From a bacterium UBP6_UBA1196 (GTDB taxonomy: Bacteria > UBP6 > UBA1177), in NCBI GenBank assembly GCA_002310035.1, contig DBYC01000018.1, positions 1-19,475 on the forward strand: a stretch of DNA of 19,475 bases. The letters are read 5' to 3'. Positions 1-7,497 of this stretch are shown in pieces. The position numbers and the translations under genes were made by a program. How positions within the stretch are numbered: position 1 is the first letter of the stretch; every line of letters begins with the position of its first letter. The notes below the pieces were generated by a model, which worked only from the letters and a program-made list of their open reading frames with translations, did no database searches and was not told the DNA's origin.

Positions 1-228
1 CGCGGAAACGTCAGTCTCGATGTCGAGGAAACGTTGATCGCTCTTGCAATAAGCGCGGCTTACAATCCCTCTGCGGCATTCGCAATGGAAAAACTGAAAG
101 ACCTGCGCGGCTGCGAAGTCCATCTCACCCACATTCCGACTCCGGGCGACGAAATGGGGCTCAGAAAGCTGGGACTCAATGTCACGAGCGAGCCGGAATT
201 TGCGACGACCCACCTTGTAAACGCGTGA
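1..228 (+). CDS. UPF0371 (DUF1846) family protein, C-terminal end only
   Basis: Frame 1 is open from the window edge to TGA at 226-228, so only the last 75 residues of a longer protein are present. The tail, with the stretches GCEVHLTHI and LRKLGLNVTSEP, matches my memory of the extreme C-terminus of UPF0371/DUF1846 proteins. These are usually about 500 residues, and their ends read like 'S.HilS..D...f.kLGiNvTcEP'. The biochemical role of this family is not established as far as I know, so I assign none. A TTG at 34 could be mistaken for a start, but the matching frame continues upstream of it, so it is internal. The next gene begins 7 nt after the stop, suggesting co-transcription. Confidence is limited by the short visible fragment. 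Confidence 0.8.
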   Translation, partial: RGNVSLDVEETLIALAISAAYNPSAAFAMEKLKDLRGCEVHLTHIPTPGDEMGLRKLGLNVTSEPEFATTHLVNA

Positions 229-235
229 GAAAACT

Positions 236-1333
236 ATGGAAGTTAAATTTTTAGACCTCAAAAAGCAGTATTCTCTGCTTAAAAACGAAATCGACAGTGC
301 AGTTCAGGCAGTTTTTGCCGAGGCTTCTTTCATTAAAGGTGCGGAAGTCGAGAAATTTGAAGAAAATTTTGCAAGTTATTGCGGCGCAAGTCATTGTATT
401 TCCTGCGGAAACGGAACGGATGCGCTGACGGCTCTTTTGAAAGTTTATAATTTGCCGAAAGGAAGCGAAGTGATCCTTCCGGCAAACACTTTCATCGCGA
501 CTGCCGAAGCGGTTGTTTCCAACGGCCTGAAACCGGTTTTTGCAGACATAAAAGAAGACTTTACGATTTCGCCTGAAAGCACAGAATCTTTAATAAATCA
601 GAATACTTCAGCAATCATTGCAGTTCATCTTTACGGACATCCGGCAGACATGGAACCGCTTAAAAAAATCGCGGAAAAGCATAATCTGAAACTTTTTGAG
701 GACGCAGCACAGGCTCACGGCGCTGCTTACCGCGGAAAAAAGGCCGGAAGTCTTGCCGACGGAGCAGGTTTCAGCTTCTATCCCGGAAAAGTTCTCGGCG
801 CTGCCGGAGACGCAGGAGCGGTTCTTTTAAATGATGAAGAAAAAGCCAAAAAAGCGAAAATGTTCTGCAACCACGGTAGATCATTGAAATATTTTCATGA
901 ATTTACCGGAATCAATTCAAGAATGGATACCATTCAGGCGGCGGTTCTCAATGTCAAACTGAAGCATTTGGACGAGTGGGTAGCTGCAAGAAATCAGGTT
1001 GCAAAAAGCTATATTGAACAGCTTTCGGGCGTTTCGGAAATCGTTCTTCCGAAATTTTATCCTGAAACTTTGGATGCGTGGCACCTTTTTGTCATCAAAA
1101 CCGAAAAACGGGATAACCTGCGGGAATATTTGAAAAATTGCGGCATTGAAACAGGGATCCACTATCCGCATTCTCTGCCGGAACAGCCTGCTTTTGCAAA
1201 CCACATGGACTATTGCCGCACTTACCGCGCAGTCAAAGAGTCGCATACTCTTCTTTCGCTTCCGATAGGCGAGCATTTAAGTGCCGAAGAAGTCGCTTTT
1301 GTTTCGGAAAAAATAAAACAGTTTTATTCTTAA
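236..1333 (+). CDS. DegT/DnrJ/EryC1/StrS family PLP-dependent aminotransferase
   Basis: This is a 365-residue, full-length member of the sugar aminotransferase family (fold type I, PLP-dependent). These enzymes usually transfer an amino group from glutamate to a keto group on an NDP-hexose for surface polysaccharide or glycan synthesis. Visible hallmarks are the N-terminal FLDLKKQY, the cofactor region CGNGTDAL (57-64), LPANTF (81-86), the EDAAQAHGA segment (D156 expected to contact the pyridine N, H161), and SFYPGKVLGAAGDAG with the Schiff-base lysine K185. The C-terminal half has the typical G-I-E-T-G-I-H-Y-P. The start resembles the FdtB/QdtB/WbpE branch, but the substrate cannot be read from sequence. 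ATG lies 7 nt after the UPF0371 stop, with only a weak Shine-Dalgarno, so translational coupling is likely. No other sugar-biosynthesis gene is in the window. A regulatory DegT paralogue is less likely because the PLP lysine is present. Confidence 0.93.
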   Translation: MEVKFLDLKKQYSLLKNEIDSAVQAVFAEASFIKGAEVEKFEENFASYCGASHCISCGNGTDALTALLKVYNLPKGSEVILPANTFIATAEAVVSNGLKPVFADIKEDFTISPESTESLINQNTSAIIAVHLYGHPADMEPLKKIAEKHNLKLFEDAAQAHGAAYRGKKAGSLADGAGFSFYPGKVLGAAGDAGAVLLNDEEKAKKAKMFCNHGRSLKYFHEFTGINSRMDTIQAAVLNVKLKHLDEWVAARNQVAKSYIEQLSGVSEIVLPKFYPETLDAWHLFVIKTEKRDNLREYLKNCGIETGIHYPHSLPEQPAFANHMDYCRTYRAVKESHTLLSLPIGEHLSAEEVAFVSEKIKQFYS

Positions 1334-1337
1334 AAAA

Positions 1338-1363
1338 GGTACGGCTGTGTAGATTCGTACGCC
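1338..1363. other. weak hairpin in convergent gap
   Basis: The 71-nt gap between the convergent aminotransferase and cyclase genes contains GGTACG at 1338-1343 and CGTACGCC at 1356-1363. They can pair (6 bp with a 2-nt bulge and a 12-nt loop). There is no clean T-run directly after it on either strand, so it is only a possible weak bidirectional terminator. Nothing else is recognisable in the gap. Confidence 0.2.
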
Positions 1364-1404
1364 TTTACCGTGAATAAATTTTAATTAGATCAGTATGTTA
1401 CGCT

Positions 1405-3903
1405 TCAGATTTTTTTAAGATAGAGTGCTTCTTTCTCAGTGTTTTCTGCTTTGCCGTAATGGAATGCGAGAAGCGGGTAAAATTTTTCTTCGTTTTCATA
1501 ATGTTTTTCTATGGCTTCGGCGACTTTTCCGTGAATTTCTTTCAGGCGGGTTTTGAGCTGCATCGAATATGCCGCATCCCGCAGCAGTGTGTGTCTGAAT
1601 GAATAGATCGCCGGGGCTGATTCGCTCCAGATAAGTTCATCGATCCCTTCCTTGAGAAGAACAGTGAAATTTTTCCGTTCATCCTCGTCGGCGATTTCCT
1701 CCAGAACGGTGAGATCTATAGTGTTGCCGAGGACCGATGCCTTGAAAACGAGATCCTTCAGATCTTTTCTGAGCCTGTCGAGACGGCTTACCAGAACAGA
1801 GCTCACGCTGCTTGGAATTTCGGTCCCGCCGCCTGACAACTCGCAGTGTCCGCCGACATTCCGGATGTATTTCTTTTCTTTCATAAAGAGCGCGAGCTGC
1901 TCGGTGAAGAAAGGATTCCCTTCAGTTCTTGCGAAAATGAAGTCGTTCAGCCTGTCGTTTCCCTTTTTGCCGAGAATGTTTCCGACAAGTTCCGAAACGC
2001 TGTTGCGGTCCATTCTTTCGAGAAGAGTTTCGCTGAACCTGGTGCAGAGCGTTGAGATAAACGGTGGCTTTGTTCCGTCATCGTTGAGCCGTGATATTAT
2101 GTAAAGCGCGACCGGATAGCTGTCTAGACGCTTTGTCAGAGCACGGACGGCCGCAAGAGAATCGGCATCTGCAGCCTGCATGTCGTCAAGAACGATCATC
2201 AGCGGTTCGGTTTCAGCCAGCGCGGCAAAAAAGTCGCAGATAGCGCTTATCGTGTTTCCGTATCCTCTTTCAGAGTCGCTGCCAGGTTCATTCAGGTCGC
2301 CGTCTAGCCCGGCAAGAGCTGCAATGTATGGTTTTACAGCCTGCAAGACCTCTTTTTTAACGATCGTTTCTGAAGAGAATGAGTGCCAGATCTTTTCGAA
2401 TGTATCCCGGTTTTCTTCGGCGGAAGCGTTTTCGTTACGGTCGAAAAGTTTTCGGAAAAGCCCTGTGAACATGTTCAGCGGCTGTCGGAGGATAGTGTCT
2501 GCCTTGAGGACAAAAATCCTGAAATTTTCAGAAATTTTTCTCACTTCGTAGATCAGACGCGATTTTCCGATTCCAGGTTCGCCGTAGATTGCGCGGCAGT
2601 GGAGTTCCCCGCTTGAAAGTGCGTTGCGGCGCGTTTCCATAAGTTCTGCGATTTCTTTTTTCCTGCCTGCGAGTTTTGTCGAGAAGGAATCGTGTTCGTC
2701 GGTTTCGATGTGGCCTTTTATTCCGAAAACCTCGATCGGAACATTGATCCCCTTGAATTTATGGGCTCCTCTGCTTTCGAGCAGAAAAGCTTTTTTCGCT
2801 TTTTCGGCTGCTTTTCCGGCGATCCAGTCCTCACCGTAAGGAGTTTCAGTCATAAGCCTGGCTGAAAGGTTCACATTGTCGCCCAGAGCGGTGTAAGCCG
2901 AGCGTTTCAGGCTGCCTACAAAACCGGCGTAAACGATGTCCTGTGTGATGCCGGAGCGGATTTCTGCCGGACTGTTTCTCCGTATTTCCGCAACGCAGTT
3001 TATTGCCCGCTCCAGATTGTTTTCATAGCTTACCGGCGCTCCGAAAATGGCGAGCAGCGTGGCACCTTTGTCGCCGAAGTCAAATCCGCTGACATAGCCG
3101 CCGAACTTTTCGACATGAGCGGCGAGATATTCAAGCATGTGCCTGATTTCATCGATGTTTTCAGACATTTTGTAGGAAATGAAAAGTGATGCCACCTCGC
3201 GAAATTCACCCGGTGTTTCTTGTCTCATCACCGTCTGCGGAATAAAAATTCCAAGCTCTTCCGCTGTCGGTTCGGTTTCGGCCGTGGTACTTTTTTCGTC
3301 TGGCGTAAGCAGAGTGTCGACGAAGCGCGCGCCGTTTTTGATGTGGGTGAGGCACTCTTCCTTCAGTAGCGATGCGACTTTTTCACTGATGCAGATGTCA
3401 TTCGCATGGCAGTGGTGTTCTGCTTCAGCAGCTTCGCCGACTGTTTCGCCGAAAAAGAGAAAATGACGGAGATTTTCTTCGCCCTTTGCAGCTATCCAGT
3501 TAAAATTTCCCAATGAAATTCCTGTCTTGGCTGAAATTTTGAAAGTCTTCCCATTGCGGCTTAGCGACGGATGCCCGGTAAAAAAGCGGCGTATTTCGAG
3601 CGCTGCCGTTACAGCGCGTTTTCCGTTGTCGCCTTTGAAGGCTGCCGTGAAAGAGTCGCCGGCGAAATTGAGGATGAATCCGTTGTGATTATAGACAGCT
3701 TCGATCAGCGGGCTGAAAATCGTATTCATGAATAGCGAAAGTGTTTCAGCTCCGTCTCCGCCTCGCGACATGAGCTGTTTTGCCATGTTCGTAAAGCCGG
3801 AAATGTCGACAAACATGACAGAAGCCGCTACAGAAGCGGATTCCTTGTCAGAATCAATGCCGAAATATCCCAGCTGGTTCAGATCCGGAATAAGATTTCT
3901 CAT
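1405..3903 (-). CDS. tandem class III nucleotide cyclase domains fused to AAA-type ATPase, TPR half absent
   Basis: This 832-residue protein has the layout of soluble adenylyl cyclase (sAC-like). A first cyclase homology domain (about 27-170) has FVDISGFT (D33) and AGDSF (D83), the two expected metal-binding aspartates. A second cyclase domain (about 236-395) has Ser at 243 in place of the first Asp. It carries GFVGSLKRSAYTALGDNVNLSARL-type residues, including N345 and R349, which fit the transition-state-stabilising pair. One composite active site would therefore form between the two domains. T338 in YTALGD is typical of class IIIb, some of which respond to bicarbonate. An ATPase module follows: Walker A GEPGIGKS (441-448) and Walker B-like MIVLDDMQ (569-576). 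Relatives usually continue with several hundred residues of TPR repeats; here the stop comes right after EALYLKKI. The Shine-Dalgarno before ATG is weak. It is last in a three-gene operon, 20 nt after the Kelch lipoprotein gene. Product cAMP is likely but unproven. Confidence 0.92.
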   Translation of the reverse strand: MRNLIPDLNQLGYFGIDSDKESASVAASVMFVDISGFTNMAKQLMSRGGDGAETLSLFMNTIFSPLIEAVYNHNGFILNFAGDSFTAAFKGDNGKRAVTAALEIRRFFTGHPSLSRNGKTFKISAKTGISLGNFNWIAAKGEENLRHFLFFGETVGEAAEAEHHCHANDICISEKVASLLKEECLTHIKNGARFVDTLLTPDEKSTTAETEPTAEELGIFIPQTVMRQETPGEFREVASLFISYKMSENIDEIRHMLEYLAAHVEKFGGYVSGFDFGDKGATLLAIFGAPVSYENNLERAINCVAEIRRNSPAEIRSGITQDIVYAGFVGSLKRSAYTALGDNVNLSARLMTETPYGEDWIAGKAAEKAKKAFLLESRGAHKFKGINVPIEVFGIKGHIETDEHDSFSTKLAGRKKEIAELMETRRNALSSGELHCRAIYGEPGIGKSRLIYEVRKISENFRIFVLKADTILRQPLNMFTGLFRKLFDRNENASAEENRDTFEKIWHSFSSETIVKKEVLQAVKPYIAALAGLDGDLNEPGSDSERGYGNTISAICDFFAALAETEPLMIVLDDMQAADADSLAAVRALTKRLDSYPVALYIISRLNDDGTKPPFISTLCTRFSETLLERMDRNSVSELVGNILGKKGNDRLNDFIFARTEGNPFFTEQLALFMKEKKYIRNVGGHCELSGGGTEIPSSVSSVLVSRLDRLRKDLKDLVFKASVLGNTIDLTVLEEIADEDERKNFTVLLKEGIDELIWSESAPAIYSFRHTLLRDAAYSMQLKTRLKEIHGKVAEAIEKHYENEEKFYPLLAFHYGKAENTEKEALYLKKI

Positions 3904-3923
3904 GCCTGATCTGGTGTGATTTT

Positions 3924-5660
3924 TTAGAGATTTTTGATTTTTATCGAGCTTACAGCAGTGCCGTTGCCGTCAAGCGAGGAAATTCCGCCGGTGATGACGA
4001 TCATTTGTTTGTCGTCTTCGCTGATTACTCCTGCGGGAACGACGACAGCACCCGGCATTATTCTTTTGTCACCCATTTTCTGAGGCGGATTGTCGATAAG
4101 TTTCGGACTTTTGATGTTGAAACGCTGGAAATAGTTCGCCGCGCTTGTTCCGCCGACAATAATGAAGTTTTTCGAGTCTTTGACGACTGCAGGGAAAGCG
4201 ACATTCTTGCCGTATGAGACGATACGCTCTTTGACGGTTCTTGCAGTTCCGTCTGAAAGAGTCCAGAGCCTGATGGCATTGAGGCGCGTCTCGTTGACTT
4301 CTTCGCCTGTTTCGGTCGTCTTTTTTGCCGAAGTAATGAATGTTCCGGTTTTAGAATCGATCTCGTGGCCGCCGAAAGTGTAAAGTTTGTCATCCGCAAG
4401 GACGCCCTGGGCAAAGAAAATGTTGTGTTCCGGTTTACCTGCGTTCTGACTTCCGTTTTCTGTTATGATCGATGCCGCCGCTTCTGTATTCAACGGTCTT
4501 CCGCCTGCTGCAAAAAGCGTACTGTTCTGATATTCGAGTACAGGAAGAAGCATCGGTTCTTCGCTTTCTGCAAGCTCTTTAACAGTGCCGATCGAAACGG
4601 TTTTGTCGTTCTTTTCCGTAATCGTGAATTTGTATGACTTTTTCGAAGGGTTGCCTTTGCTGCTGACACCGCCGGCAAGAATGACAAGAGTTTTCGAAGC
4701 GGTTTCCGTATCTGATTCGGAAACATTTATTTTTTTTGTAATTATGCTCTGGAAGGGCTTGAACGGAATTTCGGCTTCTGTTTCGACTTCGCCGTTCGAG
4801 TTCATGGTATCTTCTATGAAACCGTTAAGTGACTGGTTGTGTTTCGGATAAGGAGGCATGTACCTTTCTATTGTCATAACTGCGTCTTCCATGACATAAG
4901 GCAGCAGAGGATAATTTTCAAAAGCCTCTTCCTGGCCGCTTGTTACGAAAGTCTTGACTCCGCCAAGAAAGAGTACGCTGCCGTCGCTCAGCGGAATGAC
5001 AGTGTGAAGGGCGCGTTCCTCGTTCATATCCTTGAGCCGTGTTACTTCGCCTGATTCCAGGTCTATGATCTCTACCGATTTGTCCGCCTTGCAGACATTG
5101 GTGAAACATGCCGAAAAACCACCGGCGACAAGGATCCTGTTGTCGTTGAGAAGCGTTGCCGAATGGCCGAATCTCGGAACATTAAGGTCCGTAGGCATGG
5201 AAACTTCCGATTTTTGGGCTGCCGATGTCGGGTAAAGAACGATATCGACTGTCGTGGTTTTTCCTTTTGTGAATTTCAGTCCGCTCGCTTTGCCGATCCA
5301 TGTCGCATGATCTCTGTTTTCGCCGTAAATCATGATTTTAAGCGTAGCGTGTTCAACATCCGGTATCCCGTCAAGTTTCAGATCCTTGAAGTTGATTTCT
5401 TCTCTTTCATTCGACTGCTGGAAAACCTGAAGCCCTTTGTCGTTCGTTATTTCGAATCTGATGGCCGACAGTTCAGGGTATATGCACTCAATGAACCCCA
5501 TGCATCCTGCGGTCGTTCCGCTTCCGTCCCTGACGGTTCTTATTGAAACGGCGACAGCTTCATCGTTTTCCTGAAAGTTTTCTTCCGCGTCCTCTTCGCC
5601 GCCGCATGAGACTGCGAAAAGCGAGAAAATCAGCAAAACCAAGAGAAACAGTTTTTTCAT
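3924..5660 (-). CDS. Kelch-repeat outer-surface lipoprotein
   Basis: A 578-residue predicted lipoprotein. It has a lysine start, a hydrophobic stretch and lipobox FAVSC, with C19 as the lipidated residue, followed by a short acidic tether (GGEEDAEENF). Residues about 38-145 look like a beta-sandwich domain. From about 160 on, Kelch-type units recur, each ending in a hydrophobic strand plus GG: ILVAGGF (176-182), VLFLGGV (229-235), then VILAGGV, LFAAGGR, LYTFGGH, FIIVGGT and MIVITGGI. That is at least seven blades of a probable beta-propeller, commonly a binding or scaffold fold. No catalytic residues for a galactose-oxidase type reaction are evident. An AAGGAG Shine-Dalgarno (5670-5675) sits inside the end of the upstream phosphoesterase gene, whose stop is 3 nt before this ATG, so the two are translationally linked. 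Its position before the cyclase suggests a shared sensing function, but that is inference. Confidence 0.85.
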   Translation of the reverse strand: MKKLFLLVLLIFSLFAVSCGGEEDAEENFQENDEAVAVSIRTVRDGSGTTAGCMGFIECIYPELSAIRFEITNDKGLQVFQQSNEREEINFKDLKLDGIPDVEHATLKIMIYGENRDHATWIGKASGLKFTKGKTTTVDIVLYPTSAAQKSEVSMPTDLNVPRFGHSATLLNDNRILVAGGFSACFTNVCKADKSVEIIDLESGEVTRLKDMNEERALHTVIPLSDGSVLFLGGVKTFVTSGQEEAFENYPLLPYVMEDAVMTIERYMPPYPKHNQSLNGFIEDTMNSNGEVETEAEIPFKPFQSIITKKINVSESDTETASKTLVILAGGVSSKGNPSKKSYKFTITEKNDKTVSIGTVKELAESEEPMLLPVLEYQNSTLFAAGGRPLNTEAAASIITENGSQNAGKPEHNIFFAQGVLADDKLYTFGGHEIDSKTGTFITSAKKTTETGEEVNETRLNAIRLWTLSDGTARTVKERIVSYGKNVAFPAVVKDSKNFIIVGGTSAANYFQRFNIKSPKLIDNPPQKMGDKRIMPGAVVVPAGVISEDDKQMIVITGGISSLDGNGTAVSSIKIKNL

Positions 5661-5663
5661 TTT

Positions 5664-6203
5664 TTAGATCTCCTTAAACAAACCGTTGATTTTATTGTAA
5701 TTTTTAGCAACAAAAACTTCTTTTGAATCGGCATCGAAAATTTTTGCCGAAACATTTCCTGCATCATCGATTTCCGCAACAGCGAAAGAACGGTGTCCTG
5801 TCAGACCGGATTTTCCGAGTGAACCTGGATTGATGAAAAGTGTTCCTCCGCGCTCCTCGATATCGGGAATGTGCGTGTGACCGAAAACGATGATTTCCGA
5901 GCGGTTATCTTTAATCGCTCCTGCGTTTGCAGGCAGTATTCTGTGAGGTGCAGTAAGATTATGGACGACAAAAAGTCTCGTGCCGCCGACTTCCGCCGAG
6001 ACAGTTTCAGGAAGCCATCCGCTCATCATTAAATCGGTGTTTCCATAGACCGCATAGATGTTTTTCGTGCCGGCTGCAGCTTCAATAGCGCCGAAAAACG
6101 CGGCATTTCCTATGTCACCGGCATGTACAAGCGCATCAAACTCTATCTGTTTCATGTCTATCGGCATCTCGCCGTGCGTGTCGGAAATGACGAGCAATTT
6201 CAT
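5664..6203 (-). CDS. YfcE/MJ0936-type metallophosphoesterase
   Basis: A 179-residue calcineurin-like phosphoesterase of the small YfcE/MJ0936 group. It keeps the full set of metal ligands: D8 and H10 in ISDTHG, D30 in HAGDIGN, N55 in YGNTD, H81 in VVHN, and H109/H111 in FGHTH, followed by INPGSLG. Characterised relatives hydrolyse model phosphodiesters with Mn2+ or Ni2+; physiological substrates are mostly unknown. The reading frame extends to a TTG at 6209. The ATG at 6203 is preferred because a strong GGGAGGAG lies 6 nt ahead of it and overlaps the TTG. It is first gene of the operon with the Kelch lipoprotein and the cyclase. A role in turning over a cyclic nucleotide made by the cyclase is possible, since CpdA-type cAMP phosphodiesterases share this fold, but sequence alone does not show it. 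Confidence 0.93.
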   Translation of the reverse strand: MKLLVISDTHGEMPIDMKQIEFDALVHAGDIGNAAFFGAIEAAAGTKNIYAVYGNTDLMMSGWLPETVSAEVGGTRLFVVHNLTAPHRILPANAGAIKDNRSEIIVFGHTHIPDIEERGGTLFINPGSLGKSGLTGHRSFAVAEIDDAGNVSAKIFDADSKEVFVAKNYNKINGLFKEI

Positions 6204-6209
6204 AAACAA

Positions 6210-6217
6210 CTCCTCCC
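6210..6217 (-). promoter_or_regulatory. Shine-Dalgarno fixing the metallophosphoesterase start
   Basis: On the minus strand GGGAGGAG stands 6 nt before the ATG at 6203. It excludes the in-frame TTG at 6209, which touches the end of the site, and gives a protein that begins directly at the first beta-strand of the fold. Confidence 0.75.
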
Positions 6218-6227
6218 AAAACCTATA

Positions 6228-6256
6228 TTTTTAGCACGATACATTACTTATGTCAA
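6228..6256 (-). promoter_or_regulatory. sigma70-type promoter for phosphoesterase-Kelch-cyclase operon
   Basis: The minus strand reads a perfect TTGACA (6256-6251), a 17-nt spacer, then TAAAAA (6233-6228; 4 of 6 matches). The predicted transcript start lies roughly 15-20 nt before the phosphoesterase start codon. The rest of the 166-nt divergent gap (6204-6369) is T/A-rich. I find no comparably good promoter for the rightward permease gene. Confidence 0.55.
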
Positions 6257-6369
6257 AAATTGTCCCGATTTGTTTGTTTCTGCCGGCAAAAAGCTGTCGT
6301 GAAAAGCCGCAAAATGTGGATTTATATTTTTTTTTGTTTAAGATTTTCCGGTTTTTTTAGGGAGTTCGC

Positions 6370-7497
6370 ATGGTCACTAAAGAAAAAATAAACCGTTTCC
6401 TGTTCGACAAAAAAGGATGGATCCCTCTGTTTTTTGTTTTTCTGGTAGTTCTGGCTTTTATTTTTGCGCCGCGAATGGTTTCGATTCTGATTGCTTCGTT
6501 TGTTGCAGCCGACGCGATAGAGCCGATAGTCGATTTTTTCTCTAAAAAATTAAAGATTCCGCGCACCTTGACGACGATTCTTTCAATAGTCCTGATCTGT
6601 CTTGTAGTTGCGGTTCTTCTGCTTGCGATCCTGCCGGAAATCGTGATCCAGCTCGGCAGCGTGAACATAAAACCGATGCTGGATTCGCTTTGGGAAACGG
6701 CGAATTCACAGGCGGAAAGGCTCGGTGTAAACTTGAAAGAACTGGTCAATCAGGAAGAGTTCGTTTCGGTTATCGGAACTCATGCGGCATCGCTTTCGAG
6801 CATTCTTTCAAAAACAGTTTCTGTCGTCTGGTCGCAGACTTCGTCAATCGTTTCTATAATGCTTGACGCCCTGATTTTTGTTGTGATCACTTTTTTCGCG
6901 AGTTCGCGCTTCAACAAAATCAATGAGGCGATTTTCTCGCTTGTACCGCCGCACATCCAGCCTTCAGCAAAGGAATGGATTTTGAAATTCGACCGGATTT
7001 TTTCGGGATTCATCCGCGGTCAGCTCACCGTCTGCATCGTTCTGGGGGCGCTTTACGCCGTTCTTTTCACGCTTGCCGGGATCAAAGGCGGCGGTAATCT
7101 GGGTATAATGATCGGAGCGCTCTGTTTTGTGCCGTATGTCGGACTTTTCACCGGAATTTTCATTTCGCTTGTTCTCGCCTCTATAAGCGGAGGAGTTGCC
7201 GGAATGTTGAAAGTTCTTGTGATTTTCGTGATCATTCAGATCTGTGACACTATTTTTATAACTCCGAACATTGTAGGCAAAAAAGTGAACGTCAATCCTG
7301 TTTTTGTCATAATCGCACTTTTTGCCGGAGCTGAAATCGGCGGATTTCTCGGTGTTCTCACCGCTGTTCCGCTTTTCGCCATGATGAAAGTCGTCGCCGA
7401 CGAAGTGATCAAGCGCTACAAGGCATCCGATTTTTACAATGAAAAATCGGTTGAAACCATTGAACTCGGATCTCACGAACCGATGGAAAAAGAGTGA
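6370..7497 (+). CDS. AI-2E family (UPF0118) membrane permease
   Basis: A 375-residue inner-membrane protein of the AI-2E transporter family, whose members include TqsA (autoinducer-2 export) and various Na+/H+ antiporters. Seven to eight hydrophobic segments are visible: about 17-35, 36-48, 68-90, 160-178, 219-237, 243-270, 276-298 and 309-345. Family signatures are the long soluble stretch between the third and fourth helices (about 91-158), FIRGQL (214-219), GALCFVPYVG (249-258), TPNIVGKKVNVNP (298-310), and the glycine-rich GAEIGGFLGVLTAVP near the end. The start has AGGGAG spaced 6 nt from ATG. The stop codon shares its last base with the ATG of the following glycosyltransferase, so the two are coupled. 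The substrate cannot be inferred: family membership does not mean AI-2 transport, and no luxS or lsr gene is present in the window. Confidence 0.93.
   Translation: MVTKEKINRFLFDKKGWIPLFFVFLVVLAFIFAPRMVSILIASFVAADAIEPIVDFFSKKLKIPRTLTTILSIVLICLVVAVLLLAILPEIVIQLGSVNIKPMLDSLWETANSQAERLGVNLKELVNQEEFVSVIGTHAASLSSILSKTVSVVWSQTSSIVSIMLDALIFVVITFFASSRFNKINEAIFSLVPPHIQPSAKEWILKFDRIFSGFIRGQLTVCIVLGALYAVLFTLAGIKGGGNLGIMIGALCFVPYVGLFTGIFISLVLASISGGVAGMLKVLVIFVIIQICDTIFITPNIVGKKVNVNPVFVIIALFAGAEIGGFLGVLTAVPLFAMMKVVADEVIKRYKASDFYNEKSVETIELGSHEPMEKE

Noticed and set aside
1338..1363. Rho-independent terminator between aminotransferase and cyclase genes
   Set aside because: The stem is short and bulged, and no T-run follows directly on either strand; kept only as a low-confidence hairpin.
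1334..1410. Frameshift that would restore the cyclase TPR region
   Set aside because: Shifting in either direction at the A-run meets a stop within 11 codons, and the neighbouring gene leaves no space for TPR coding sequence.
6370..7497. Naming the permease as an autoinducer-2 exporter (TqsA)
   Set aside because: Family membership is broad and no AI-2 gene is in the window, so the substrate is left open.
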